Origin: Nematopogon swammerdamellus
Lineage: Eukaryota; Arthropoda; Insecta; Lepidoptera; Adelidae
Direction of reading: 5' to 3'
Assembly: GCA_946902875.1 (NCBI GenBank)
Contig: OX336345.1
Span: 15,779,395 to 15,843,394 of the forward strand
Length of the DNA: 64,000 nt
This document shows, in pieces, positions 10,226 through 21,317 of the stretch. A program made the position numbers and the translations under genes. The notes below the pieces were generated by a model. The model made no database searches. It was not told where the DNA came from and saw only the letters and a list, made by a program, of their open reading frames with translations. The number at the start of each line of letters is the position of its first letter. Position 1 is the stretch's first letter.

Positions 10226-11055
10226 TAGTTTTAGTATCATACATAGAGTCTACAAACTCAGTATCTCATAAAATAAAGTATTCCATGACCACCCCTTACA
10301 GATTTATTATAGTATTGATACTAATGCCACAGATTACTTAATAGTTACTTCGTAACAGATAAATCACTCCATAGAAAATGTTCCTACCTTCGGGCTTTAA
10401 CAGCCTACTGCTTCACGTCCCCAATCGCTGCGTGCGAAAATGTACCTTAACTATCGAGTGTAAAGTGGTTATTGCTTTGCAGCTGCGCGCAGTTGCGTGG
10501 GTGAGCGTCTATGTATACTTCGCGCGGCCCGCGCGTCGCCCGTCGCGTCAGGCGGTAGGCAGTTAGCGCGCGCAAGTACATAGAGTGCGTGAGGCCTGCT
10601 AATGCACTCAAGCAAGCAAGTAGGTACATAATAATCATGTATGGGTAGTGTATGTATGTTTTCACTCTTATCTGATAGTTCTCAGAACCTACCTGCGTCC
10701 TCTTGCTTGGCTTTCATCGATCCCTCAAAAGTTTTGCGATTAGCTTCATATCTTCAGTTCCCTTCCGAGTAGAGAATATTGCCTACTTGCCCAAACTTTT
10801 AGGTCAGGCTCTTCAGAAAATCCGTGAAGTATTATCGACGTTGGGTGCAAACGGCCCATTCGGTTTCATTTTCTTCGGCATCACAATGAATACATTGATA
10901 ATAAATTATTAACGGCACTTGACACAATGAACATTCGGAGTGGAGCTGTGGTCCATCGTCGACTGGATAAAATTGCATTATAGCGGTAAGTTCGCATTAT
11001 TCCTCCTTTAAAATATTTTTAATACCCTATATAACCCGTAGATATTAAATTGAAT
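10226..11055. other. Non-coding, unassigned
   Basis: 10447-10600 is CpG-rich (GCGCGGCCCGCGCGTCGCCCG). A forward frame at 10703-10912 stays open for 69 codons but has no splice or family support. No gene is claimed. Confidence 0.3.
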
Positions 11056-11200
11056 CAAATAAAGAATAGAATAGAATAGAATAGAAATGATTTATTACAC
11101 ACAAAAACACAGAGATACACAAGACAGAAGATAACATACAGAAGAGCAATAGAAGTTAACAATAATTCGCACAGAAACAAGAGAAAAGTAGCGTGCAAAG
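11056..11200 (-). repeat. LINE 3' end with (TCTAT)n tail
   Basis: The reverse strand reads GTCTTGTGTATCTCTGTGTT, then TGTGTGTAATAAATCA and TCTAT repeats. A forward copy lies at 40850-40904. It is probably the 3' UTR of a 5'-truncated LINE. Confidence 0.55.
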
Positions 11201-11452
11201 GAGGACATATCACTTTAAGTGATTTCTTCCAGTCAACCTTTGGGTGATGAGAGTAAGTGAAGAAAGAGTGTATTCACTTTGTAATTTACCATAGAAATGC
11301 AATCAATATTAATTATGGGACACGAAACCTTATACAGCTCTTTTCAAATCACTCATTGTTTCATTATTCAAATCAAAGAATTTAGATAGCCCCCGCTCCC
11401 CACGTCACCGGTTTCGATCTCTGTGATTCAAACCTTATAAGATGGCCTTACA

Positions 11453-11710
11453 GCAAAGGTTCTCAAACTTTTTTTTTTCAGGTACCACTAAAACCAATAT
11501 GTTTGGCGGGCGGGGCGCACCTTGACCTACAACAAGCTAATAATAATATTTATCTTCTATATCTATGTACATTCTTAAATTCTCTTGGAGGTTAGCATCA
11601 TACCAAAGTTCAATTAATGATTTTCTTTCCTCGAATGTAAGTGATCTCGGAAACGGATCTAAAAAAATATTTCTTATCAAATTTAGTTCTTAAAAATCTT
11701 GTTTAGAATA
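11453..11710 (-). pseudogene. hAT-like transposon remnant
   Basis: The right-hand end (plus-strand 11459, AGGTTCTCAAACTTTTTTTT) resembles the subterminal sequence of hAT elements. On the reverse strand a decayed frame reads LDPFPRSLTFEERKSLIELW, like the C-terminal dimerisation region of hAT transposases, before a stop. The evidence is only moderate because no second terminal repeat is visible. Confidence 0.4.
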
Positions 11711-11966
11711 TTCTTGGGAACTCACTATGAGCATTGAGTAATACTCGCGGTTGTCTTCTCCGAACTCGACGTTTCGGGCAAAACGTATGGCCCGAAAAGT
11801 TTTTACATATTTCCAATGTACAGACACGCAAAGTTTACAGTTTTATTATGTTTGATTATGTACTCGTATTAAGAGCATACAACATTTAGAGACTTGATGC
11901 TAATCATGCTAATCATGTGTGTGGTGTGCCAGAGTCATTATTAGCCAGTCAGTCAGTGTCAGCGAG

Positions 11967-12182
11967 GTGCATTGTCAGTGCTTCCCTTTCATCGTGCCGG
12001 ATACATTGAACTAAACGGAAAACACGAAATATTTCCGTAGCCCTTTAGACTTACCTTCATTCAGTGCGGTTGTACCAATCCGGACAGGTTAAGTCCTATG
12101 CTAAAATATGTAAGGCAAGATATCCGAACTACTGTCAACCTCAACGGTCGGACGGCCCATCCAAAGTCTGACCGCGCCCTCT
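11967..12182 (-). mobile_element. Degraded family A SINE with partial 5S-like head
   Basis: CAGTGCTTCCC, CATTGAACTAAACGGAAAAC, CATTCAGTGCGGTTGTACCA and CCCATCCAAAGTCTGACCGC follow the inverted SINE A in order, with many substitutions. The last block is the 5S-like box. Confidence 0.65.
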
Positions 12183-12446
12183 TAGAAAACATATAATTAG
12201 ATGAGAGCGGTGGAGAGACCCGGCACGTGAACATAGTTCACCTTGGTGGGCTTTTGATTTGTTATTATTATTAGGTAGTAGTCTTTAGTTATTTATATTG
12301 CTTTTAAAATTCAATTCAATTTAATTATTAAAATTTTGCATTTACTTTTTTATCTCATATTCCTACATGTTTTTTTTAACTTGTACTACTTCTAATCTTA
12401 ATCTTTCAATGTACGCACTCAACGAGCAGAAACTTTATAAGGGACT

Positions 12447-12712
12447 AGCTTTTGCCCGCGATATCGCTCGCGGTAGACGCAGTTTTATAAATATGATAAT
12501 GAATTGTCGCTTCTCTTATATTCTAGCTCTCTATCCCGTCCGTACTACACGTTCTTTGATACTGCTCAGCCCTAAGGCTAGTTAGCGTGATGATATATAG
12601 CCTAAGTGAGCCTCAATAACTACTTTTTCCATTGGTACAAACCGCATCAAAATCTGTTCAATGGTTCCGGAGTTTAACTTAAACATACATACATACATAC
12701 AGTCAGGCGTTC
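12447..12712 (+). mobile_element. Family D repeat copy
   Basis: It begins GACTAGCTTTTGCCCGCGAT and ends ACAAACCGCATCAAAATCTG...GTTTAACTTAAACATACATACATA, the standard head and tail of this moth repeat. Confidence 0.65.
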
Positions 12713-12839
12713 CCTTTTATAAGAAGCAGAGATAGAGATAAGTTCTCCTTTGCATCGCATGTTATTAATTATTGTTTACATTGTATGCTACCTTTATCAA
12801 ATGTTTGTGGTATTTATGTAAAATAAAGCATTTCTACAT

Positions 12840-12895
12840 ACATACATATCACACACGCTGAATCCCGACAATCGGGGTAAGCAGAGTAATCGGTG
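12840..12895 (-). repeat. Family C 3' fragment
   Basis: Inverted ...CGATTACTCTGCTTACCCCG then ATTGTCGGGATTCAGCGTGT and a CATA microsatellite. It matches the 3' end of 9671-10011. Confidence 0.6.
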
Positions 12896-13293
12896 TAATA
12901 AAGCATTTCTATGTATATAAATCTCCTTCAGAAACACATTTCAAGTTAGAGATGCCATGACTCACGTTCAGTCAGTCTAGGTCTAGTGAATGGTTTCGAA
13001 GACGTTTGTCAAAGCTGAGTGACTTGAGCTATAAACTAAAGTTAGATAGCATAAGCCAGCGGCACGGTATGCGGTGCGCTTCCAACAATGCAACCTGTCT
13101 TCATTGTATAAATGTTTACCAAAGAGATTTATAATAGTAGAGTGTAATCAGTGTGCTGAACTGAAGGATGGGCGGTAAACAACACAATCTTACTATAAAC
13201 GGACAGTTTTAACATTACAGCTTTTCTCAGCGTGAAATTTGGAGCATTTTTCACAAAATCTAAATATATTCTGTGTCTATGTCTGTGTAATAT

Positions 13294-13479
13294 CGCACTT
13301 AATGAAACGTCGGTCGAAACGGCTATGTAAATAGTTTGTGTTTTCCGACCAGTTCAGTGTAGTCGGCACGATCAAAGGGGGAAGCACTGACATTGCACCT
13401 AGTTCACCCGGTGTTATTGGCGACATCACGGACGTTGTAGGTGATGTAGCCAACCGTGTCAGTTTCCATAAAAAAAAAT
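13294..13479 (+). mobile_element. Family A SINE, 5'-truncated
   Basis: It runs from CGTCGGTCGAAACGGCTATG to GTGTCAGTTTCCATAAAAAA, a clean forward 3' half. Confidence 0.85.
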
Positions 13480-15669
13480 ATCTTCTACTCCTCTGTAAAA
13501 TGTAATATTACCAAGGACCCAGATAGCGTATATTAAATATATAATTGATTTTTTTTTCAAAGTAACAAACAGACAGACAGACATTGAATGTTATTATAAT
13601 GTCAGAGAGTACTTTGAACATGGACTTTGAAGCGAGTGTCTTCGGCAACGTTCGTTCCTCTATTCATCCTACTATTTTAACACTCTTTGGTATGTTCATA
13701 CTTGACATTCAGCTGACAATTTCCCCAGACTTTCTGAAGGATGAGACTTTGTAGCCGGTTGCGACATTAGATTTCGTCGGAGACTTTACTTCAAAATATT
13801 TCGCTGAAGGGTTAAATGTTTATAGAGTGATGAAGATCTCGAGGCATCGCGAACTTTAGGCGTAGGACGATGGATTAATTAAATTGGAGTTTGATTTATA
13901 AAGAAATAGTTTTAAACATTTTAAATCTAAGATTTTCAGTCTCAGCAATTGTTGGAGAGTAGTGAAATTGGACAAAAATTATTTCCAATATTTTTAACTT
14001 CAATTACAAAAATCATTACAGCTTTAACTTTTTGAAAGTAAAACCGTAATACATTGTATTAATTCAAACAGAGAAAACACTATACTCACACTTAGATTGA
14101 CCTCCGTATTAGACATTTTACTAAAAATATTGGATTGGTAAAAATCGTAGACAGAAAAAAAATATTGAGATTCAAGGGAAATGCAATATTATGAAACAAA
14201 TGAGTACGAACTATTACCACATTTAATTTATAGTTTACTAACTTTTTATAGTTTTTAACCAGCTTTGTAATTTACTTCCATTCTTCAAGTGTGAAAATAT
14301 CTCCAACATAAATAATAATTTCCTAAGCAAACTTCGAAACGAAATAACAATGTGCCCCAAGATTTAGCATACAAAAGATATGCGGTTGTTTTCAACACAC
14401 ACTCTTTTGTTTTCGTTTTCGCAAACATTTTACATAATTTATTATTTCAACGCGAGAGAAGAGACGACGTGTCCCCCCCCCCCCCCCCCCCTTCCCCTTC
14501 CTCTCTGTTCCCTACTCTATAGCCTCGTATGCCTCATCTATGCCTTTTCCCCGAAATAATTACACCATGTCGCTGAAACACACAGCTGAGCTTTTTATGT
14601 TGAGTACAGATTTCAGAAGCGTATTTATTTAGACCCATTCTGCTGGACAGTATCAAAAGCGGGTAGCAAGATCACCATCTGATTCCGAGATTTTTTCTTA
14701 AGATTGTCTCGTGAAATGTAGGTATCATTTGCTTATTCTGTATCCGTGAGAGAATCCTAAGATTAGTGGAACCATAGACAATCCGAGTATAATCCTCGGG
14801 CAATTGGGCCTAAACCTCGAAACTGCATGTTTTATGTTTTTATTTATTTTATTTTTATATTATGTCAAGAACATCGGCGATGTACAAATCACGATGTAGG
14901 TACAAATACATGACTATGGTTTGTTATTATTTTTGTTTTGTCATGTTCAGCAATGCAATCTACAATTCGAAACGAAGGGCCAAGCGAAAAACCTTATACA
15001 GAAAAAAACTACCTCAATATTATTCATACAATATGTCATTTGGCGGTATTGATCCAATGACAAAGTCCCTCAATTTTAAATAGCAGTAATTTCAAACGGT
15101 GGGGACTAATTATAAAGTTCAGTGTACTAAATCTTGAGATGAGATAAGACAACTAAGCAACTAAAGACGTTGGAAATATCTATATAAATATTTATATTGA
15201 TTAAAATTCATCTTTTGAGGGCGGTTAAAGGTAAAACTTTTAATTTAATAAATCCGGAGGTAAAAAGGTCGTTCGCGAGTAAACATTTTCTATTAAATCT
15301 GCCCGAAGCGTACAGAATTATTTAAACTTGGAAATATACCAGAAGAACCTTGTCACGTGCAAACCCCTCGCTGAAGTCTAGTATTCTCAGCGATCATCAT
15401 AAACTAATGAGTTTGACAAGATTCTACAAAACTTTTTCAGTTTCAGAGCTGACTGTACTTCTCGAAAAGTTAAATAAGTTGTCAAAGTTCATTAGGGGAT
15501 GAAGAAAGTTCGGCCGTATTTGTAAAATCAACTTCACTGCCGCAATGTTTACCTTCAAATGACACTCAGTCTAGTGGATAAGCTGCCAAAACACCTATCC
15601 AGTACAAGAATAAACACCAGAACCCAGACTGTTAAATAAAATTCAAATGTATATTTGAATCAAATAAAA
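13480..15669. other. Non-repetitive AT-rich DNA downstream of ind
   Basis: About 2.2 kb without a credible gene. It includes a 19-base C run at 14473-14491. Just past the ind poly(A) signal is an ATTCAAAT/ATTTGAAT palindrome (about 15642-15661). The 73-codon forward frame at 14862-15083 has no supporting feature. It could hold ind regulatory elements (inference only). Confidence 0.35.
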
Positions 15670-15675
15670 TTTATT
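15670..15675 (-). terminator. ind: Poly(A) signal of ind
   Basis: TTTATT on the plus strand is AATAAA in the direction of ind. It lies about 150 bases beyond the ind stop codon, a normal 3' UTR length, and is the first such hexamer after the stop. Confidence 0.6.
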
Positions 15676-15825
15676 TTCAATAAATTATACGACATATTTA
15701 ATATTTACAATAAAGATTTTTCGATCTATTAACAAATTGTACAAAATTTCACAACTCAGAGCACAGACAGAGCAGATTTTTGTTACCTCATTAAGTTTAA
15801 TTTACAATTAGGTAATTCCAAATAC

Positions 15826-16782
15826 CTATAACGGGAATGTATGGCGATGTGTGTCGGGCGCGGCGGAGGCGGCGGCGAAAGTGTCGGTGTCGTCGTGACT
15901 GACCACGTCCACGTGCAGGTCGTGTTCGGTGTCGCACGAGGACTCGGAGCGCGAACGCCGCCCCGCCGAGCAGCTGCGCGCGCAGCAGCACTTTCTAGTC
16001 GCCGCGACCTCTGCGCCGCTTCCCGGTGTCTCCTCCTTCTTCTGCTTCACGCGCCGGTTCTGGAACCAGATCTTCACCTGCTTCTCCGACAGCCGCAGGT
16101 TAGTCGCTATCTCGATCCGCCTCAGCCGCGACAGGTACATGTTCAAGGAGAACTCTCTCTCGAGCTCCAGCAGCTGTGTGCTCGTAAAGGCCGTCCGGAT
16201 CCTCTTGCTGGAGTCCTCCTTCATCTCGAGTCTCCTGCGCTCGCGCCCGTACCCCGGTAGCCGCTCCTCGGGTAACCCCAGCGGCGGGGTAGGCGTCGAC
16301 TGCCGACTGCAATCGGTGCGCGGCGGTGAGTTCAGTCTCGCCAGCTTCGGAGACGGCGCGTGCGGAGACGGCGAACGTCTGCGGACAGGCGGCGGCGACA
16401 GATCGCTCATGATCCTCTCCGACGGTGGCGACTCTCTCTTGAGCCTCGCGTGAGCAGCGGCGTACGGGGTCGGTACTCCGTACGGCCTCAGCGAGTCCAT
16501 CGCAGCCTGAGGTCTAGGAATTGGCTTGAAGAGCGCGGTTTTAGAGTTGAACTGTCCGAGGAGCGGACTGAAGAGCGCCGCTTGCTGCTGCTGGAAGCTC
16601 AGCGAGAAGAGATAGTTGCCGAGGTAGCCGGCGTGCGGGTACGGCAACAGCGGGTTGTGCGCGCGCATCTGCCCACCCAGGAACTGCTGCTCCGGCAAAA
16701 CAGTCTCCGCCGGCATTCTGTTCGAAGAAAAATCTTTCGGCGAACTGTTGATCAACGAGTCCACCAGAAACGATCGCGACAT
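15826..16782 (-). CDS. ind: Gsx-class homeobox transcription factor, intermediate neuroblasts defective
   Basis: A 318-aa single open frame, GC-rich against AT-rich surroundings. The start is the ATG at 16782-16780 (context TAAAATGTCG), because the protein then begins with the Gsx hallmark [11 protein letters not shown]. An upstream in-frame GTG is not needed. The middle is a Pro/Ser-rich linker with a QQQQ tract. The homeodomain spans about residues 192-251 ([20 protein letters not shown] ... [20 protein letters not shown]) with Trp48, Gln50 and Asn51 at 239, 241 and 242, so it should bind TAAT-type DNA in the nucleus. A Cys-rich patch (KCCCARSC) and acidic tail follow, resembling the C-terminal region of other Gsx proteins. 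In insects ind specifies the intermediate neuroblast column. No intron is visible. It is the only firm host gene here. Confidence 0.95.
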   Translation of the reverse strand: MSRSFLVDSLINSSPKDFSSNRMPAETVLPEQQFLGGQMRAHNPLLPYPHAGYLGNYLFSLSFQQQQAALFSPLLGQFNSKTALFKPIPRPQAAMDSLRPYGVPTPYAAAHARLKRESPPSERIMSDLSPPPVRRRSPSPHAPSPKLARLNSPPRTDCSRQSTPTPPLGLPEERLPGYGRERRRLEMKEDSSKRIRTAFTSTQLLELEREFSLNMYLSRLRRIEIATNLRLSEKQVKIWFQNRRVKQKKEETPGSGAEVAATRKCCCARSCSAGRRSRSESSCDTEHDLHVDVVSHDDTDTFAAASAAPDTHRHTFPL

Positions 16783-16847
16783 TTTACACACAAATTGTCT
16801 GTCACTTTTGCAAATAGGTACAACAATTTAAATGTTCGGTTCTCAGT

Positions 16848-16865
16848 GCACCCGATATCGGGTGC
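16848..16865. promoter_or_regulatory. Perfect 18-bp palindrome in the ind leader
   Basis: GCACCCGATATCGGGTGC is fully self-complementary and lies about 65 bases upstream of the ind ATG. It may be a dimeric-factor binding site or an RNA hairpin in the 5' UTR. Function is not known. Confidence 0.45.
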
Positions 16866-16956
16866 TCGCGACGCAACAAAAATTCACAGTAAAACGTTTT
16901 GACCTCGCTCGATGGCTATCGCAGTTATACTAATCCAGTTACAGAAGCTAAAACTA

Positions 16957-16964
16957 ACTTATAG
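16957..16964 (-). promoter_or_regulatory. Possible TATA element of ind
   Basis: On the reverse strand CCCTATAAGTTAG occurs about 180 bases upstream of the ATG, which would give a 5' UTR of roughly 140-150 bases. No clear initiator motif follows at the expected distance, so this is tentative. Confidence 0.25.
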
Positions 16965-17330
16965 GGTGGCAAAAAGTTTCCCCACCAGTCCCGAGACCCT
17001 ATTCAATTTGAACAATGCTGGTCGCGCGGGACCGCGCACCCCGGCGAGTGTCCCCTCCACATACTTAAAAACATTTTTACTTGTATTATTAAGCATTTTT
17101 GAGCCCGACAATGGGGCGCTTCGTTAATAACATCCACCCCTAAATATCCCCACTTAGGGTTTCCATTGTAAACAGTCGAGTCTTTAATGTAATAGTGTTT
17201 ACACTGTAATATTTGATGAAGTTGGATGTGCATGCCTTGATGCGTACATGTTTGCATACATTGTAGACAACAAATTGGCATTATTGTATAGTACTTGCAT
17301 ACCTTGTAAAATAAATATAACTATTTTTAG

Positions 17331-18060
17331 TTAGAAACCGACTCCACCCTTGAAGTATCTCCTATCCAACATAGAAAGAATCATAAAAATCGGTTAGCGT
17401 GGTATTTAATTAATGGCCAATTTGTTCCCATGCACATGCTTGGGCTTTAAGAGTTTGATGATTTTTTGATCCTACCATCAGAACTTGTCCAAATGTATAC
17501 GGAACCACCTCTAAGTTACCCCCTTTCAAATAAAGCATCTAAATCGGTGCACGTGGTAAATAATTATCGCTGAACATTGTTTATATTATATGTATGAACT
17601 CAACTTTTATTATATTATTATTAATGACTTGACTGAACCCTATGTTCTTTGTATTTTATTTTCTTTTTTAGTTAGGCACAGTAAGGAGGAGGTTCTCAAT
17701 TTGTCGGAATATTTTTTATGTATGATTCAGATTCAGATATTTATTTCGTCACAAAGAACACACAACACTAACAATATTTCATTGAGACAAATGCATATTC
17801 AGTATGATTCGTCATATTTTTTTAATTTTTTAAGTCTCGTTCAGCAGTACAAACTATTTATGCAAGGAAGAACCGGGTAAGAAACCGTATAGATTTTTTC
17901 AATATAACTTACATACCTACTAAGTTTTAATTACGTTAATTACCCGAAAATTTACAGATGGACCCCTTTTGTGCTTTTGTACCGCCTTCAAGTCAAGGGT
18001 CCGAATATGAATCAACTTTTAAGTTGTAGTTATTTTTTGAACTGTCGGTGCAATGTTTTT
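17331..18060. repeat. Moth dispersed-repeat fragments
   Basis: 17331-17570 (GAAACCGACTCCACCC ... CATAAAAATCGGTTAGCGTG ... AAATCGGTGCACGTGG) and 17985-18010 (ACCGCCTTCAAGTCAAGGGT) are related to the repeat at 4000-4400. 17718-17802 (inverted) is a LINE 3' end with GAATCT-type repeats that recurs at 20603-20675. No gene. Confidence 0.45.
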
Positions 18061-18734
18061 TAAAACAGTTTTTTTTATGAATTCGATTAAAAATCCTTCA
18101 AGTAGTAGGTATCCTAACACTAATACGCCGTCGATGATTCTAAGTTCGCTTGTTAGTCCAGAACTACTCGATCAATTCACATGGGATATGCACAGATATT
18201 CACAATACCGGAGACTTTCCTTTGGATTGCTGGCTATACTGGACTAGAGGAGAACACAGCCGAAGTTGATATGGGTCTAACGACCCATACCGCCCGTACG
18301 GTGGTATAAAACCAGTCGGTTACAATTTAAGCCTAGCAAGGGAAATTACACTTATCCACATGCGAAAGAAATTGAAATTAACATAAATGTCGTTAGTTAA
18401 ATAAATACATACTTCAACGTCTCCATAGCTCCAGACATCGCAGTTAGAATCAGCTCCGCTCGAGGCTACAAAAAGTAAATCGTCGACAAGTTTTATGGTT
18501 CATCCCCCGAAGAGTAATTGCGGAGCACTGCTCGAGGCGTTCCCCCGCGTGATACCTATAAGAAAACAAACACTCGGTGAAAGTCTACAAGTGCTACTTT
18601 GTGCTGCCCTGAACATGTACGTGTAGAAAAGTGCTACATTTGAAAGCTTTAGAATTAATTAAGACTTACCTGTGTCGCGTCCCATCTACCTATATAATCT
18701 ATTTTGCTTCATCTAATAAAACACAATACTTCGG
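18061..18734. other. Non-coding, unassigned
   Basis: No gene is supported. A short perfect hairpin, ATGGGTC-taac-GACCCAT, lies near 18271-18288. Confidence 0.3.
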
Positions 18735-18889
18735 AACGTCGTCGGTCGAAACGGCTATGTAAATAGTTCGTGTTTTCCGTCGAGTGAAGCACTGACATGG
18801 CACCTAGTTCACCCGGTGTTGTGGGGTGACATCACGGATGTTGTACCTAGGTGATGTAACCAACCGTGTCAGTTTCCATAAAAAATAAA
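18735..18889 (+). mobile_element. Family A SINE, 5'-truncated with internal deletion
   Basis: It begins CGTCGGTCGAAACGGCTATG and ends GTGTCAGTTTCCATAAAAA. Roughly 25 bases around TTCAGTGTAGCCGGCACGAC are deleted relative to other copies. Confidence 0.82.
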
Positions 18890-19060
18890 ATTTAAAAAAA
18901 ACTTCAGAGATTTATTGTAAAAATGATTAACATTCCATGAAAAAAATCCAGCTGGTTTAAAACATTTTGCAAACTACGTTGCAAGGTTATCTCGTCTTTT
19001 TCCTATTTTATTTGTGCTGCGAAGGGTATGAGTTGTATCGTAGATTGAATATAGTGCCTG

Positions 19061-19260
19061 TTGTATCAAGACTGTTGGAGCGCAGTGTCCACAGTATACG
19101 GGAACACTCGCCTATATTGCAGAGGTGAGGAAGGAGGGTGGGATGGGGGGCAGGTAGGGGTGTCTGCGGCACCGCCCCCTGGGTGGGGCTCCAACGCCGC
19201 GGCGTGGGCCGCCCTGTGGGCTCTCGAAGCACGGGCGAAATTCTTCAAGCTGTGAGGTGG
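19061..19260. other. GC-rich island, possible exon, unidentified
   Basis: 19120-19255 is strongly GC-rich in otherwise AT-rich DNA and is open on both strands. Forward it reads GVSAAPPPGWGSNAAAWAAL... and stops at TGA near 19253. AGAGGTGAGGAAG at about 19123 could be a splice donor. No family is recognised. A captured GC-rich exon, a CpG island or a transposon piece are all possible. Confidence 0.25.
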
Positions 19261-20000
19261 TGCGCGATTTTCGCAAGATCGAAGCGATTCCGGTTCATTT
19301 AAACTTGTAGGGTTTCAAACTGTTTTTGTTTTGTGCCCGTTTTGGTTAGAATTTGATTTTGTTTCTGTTGTATTTCGCAAAGTTGCATTAACTTCTTTTA
19401 ATTTACACAATCCTTAAGGAAACGAAATAAAATCGAAAATAAATAACATCGAATAAGTATATTTTTAAGTGCCGTTGTCCTGAGTTATCTTAATGCATCA
19501 TAAACAAAGAAAAAAAATTGAAGTTATGCAAAATAACATAAGAGAAAGTCTCCCATGTTTGTGTAATAAAAAAAATTATGTATGATTTAATGTTTTCTTT
19601 GATCCTTGTACCTAATCATGTCGTAACCGCAGAAAGAACTAGTAACAATGCATAGGTAATTTTGTGTAAAATATACAAAGAAAAAACATTTAAAACATAG
19701 GTAAGAATTTTATCCTGTCATGTCATTGTATTATTTGTATGTATATTGCATATCTTTATTGACTCGAATAAATGGGCAAAAGGTGTGTAAACTCGCATAA
19801 GACATTTTCTTTCAGTATACATTTGAGGTGTACAAAAACTGTATGTTAGGCGGCGGAAAGAATTATAATTGAGATAATGTGATGCATAACTTAAAAATTT
19901 AACATTGAAGAAATCGTCCTAACCAAAAGCGCAAAATATATATGAATATTAAATTTACGTAAGTTTAAAATGTATACATAATACATATTTTATTATTAAA
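19261..20000. other. AT-rich, unassigned
   Basis: No ORF, repeat or structured element recognised. Confidence 0.4.
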
Positions 20001-20265
20001 TAGATTTTGCCCGCGGCTTCGCTCGCGTGAAATTCGTATTTAAGAAGAACAAAGTAATACCCGCTTACTTATCGTACCTTTATTTCGGCGCGCGGAACAA
20101 TTCGGTTTGTATGAGAGCCACATCTTAGCGTAACTGGATCTGAATTTTATTTAGCATATCCTGTGTCCCGTATAATCAAATGTGCTTGTACTAAGTTTCA
20201 TCAAATTCGGATGATCGGTTTAAGAGTACATTTCACATTGACATATAGAAAACATTTCTAAAAAT
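20001..20265 (+). mobile_element. Family D repeat, uninterrupted copy
   Basis: TAGATTTTGCCCGCGGCTTC ... CTTTATTTCGGCGCGCGGAA ... TTCGGATGATCGGTTTAAGA. This copy lacks the insertion present in 9610-10225 and so serves as the empty-site reference. Confidence 0.72.
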
Positions 20266-20602
20266 TAAATAAGACTACTACATACTGAGGAACTATTTAC
20301 TAACTCAGCTACACTATATACCTGTTAACTAATTCAGAAAGTTTCTCCGAAGGCGGAAGCGAACCAGCTGAAGTTTTTATAACGGAAGTTTCTAGAGCAA
20401 GTTTCAAGGAAATCTACAATTTACTGTCGACCGTGATCGAGGATAGTTCTCAACAATAATAGCCGGGGAAAGATTCAATGAAGCCTAGAGAGGCAACATT
20501 AAGTCTTGAAGAAATAAAAGTTAGATAGTACTAAATGTATTATCTCTTCGAATCGGTGCGGTTCGAAGAACTTTGACAACTATATAGATTCGCGGAAATA
20601 TA

Positions 20603-20675
20603 TACCAGATTCAGATTCAGATACTTATTTCACCATAGAATATTTCATTGAAACTAATGTATATTCAGTAAAGTT
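20603..20675 (-). repeat. LINE 3' end with CTGAAT-type repeats
   Basis: Inverted GAAATAAGTATCTGAATCTG; it matches 17718-17802. Confidence 0.5.
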
Positions 20676-20755
20676 CTAAAGTTCGATGAATGCGATAATT
20701 CATCGACCTATAAGAATAAGAATCATCGATAAAAATAAGAAAGATGATGAAACAT

Positions 20756-21055
20756 ACACATAAAAACCGGCCAAGTGCGAGTCGGACTCGCGCACCGAGG
20801 TTTCCGCACCACAAAAAAAAAACATTGAAAAAAAACACGTTTCTTGTATGGGAACCCCCCTATTTTTTTATTTTCTATTTTTTAATATTTGTTGTTATGT
20901 CCGTCATAATAACACATATTCTGTGAAAATTTCAACGGGCTACCTATTACGGTTCAAGAGATACAGCTCTCGGACAGACGGACGGACGGACGGACAGACA
21001 GACGGCGTAGGCTTAGTAATAGGCTTCCGAACGGGATACGGAAAACCAAAAAAAG
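20756..21055 (+). mobile_element. Moth CCGGCCAAGTGCGAGTCGG repeat, near-complete
   Basis: It starts AAAACCGGCCAAGTGCGAGT. It continues through TTCTTGTATGGGAACCCCCC and TACGGTTCAAGAGATACAGC, with GGACAGACGGACGGACGGAC near the end. I recognise it as one of the most abundant lepidopteran repeats. Fragments are at 6676, 34490, 49532 and 63783. It appears non-coding. Confidence 0.7.
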
Positions 21056-21317
21056 GTACAGAAGGAAATCGATCAATTGTTTAAACTTTTTCGTGTATGG
21101 TCAGAATCTGTTTGAAAATTTAATACAATTTACTGAGATAGGAGGCAGTTTGTTTCATCCATCGCTCACTCTCTTGTTTATGTGCTACTTCTTGTGTATT
21201 TTGGCGTGCAATAAACTATCTGAATTTGAGTTTGACTTCGTAAATAGTGCAAAATACTGCAATGTTGTTTGCTTCACAACAGTGGCTTCGATTATGGATA
21301 TCAATTAATCGATATCG

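Noticed and set aside
15841..16902. Long forward and alternative reverse frames over the ind gene
   Set aside because: Shadow frames caused by high GC. Only the minus-strand frame has the Gsx N-terminus and homeodomain.
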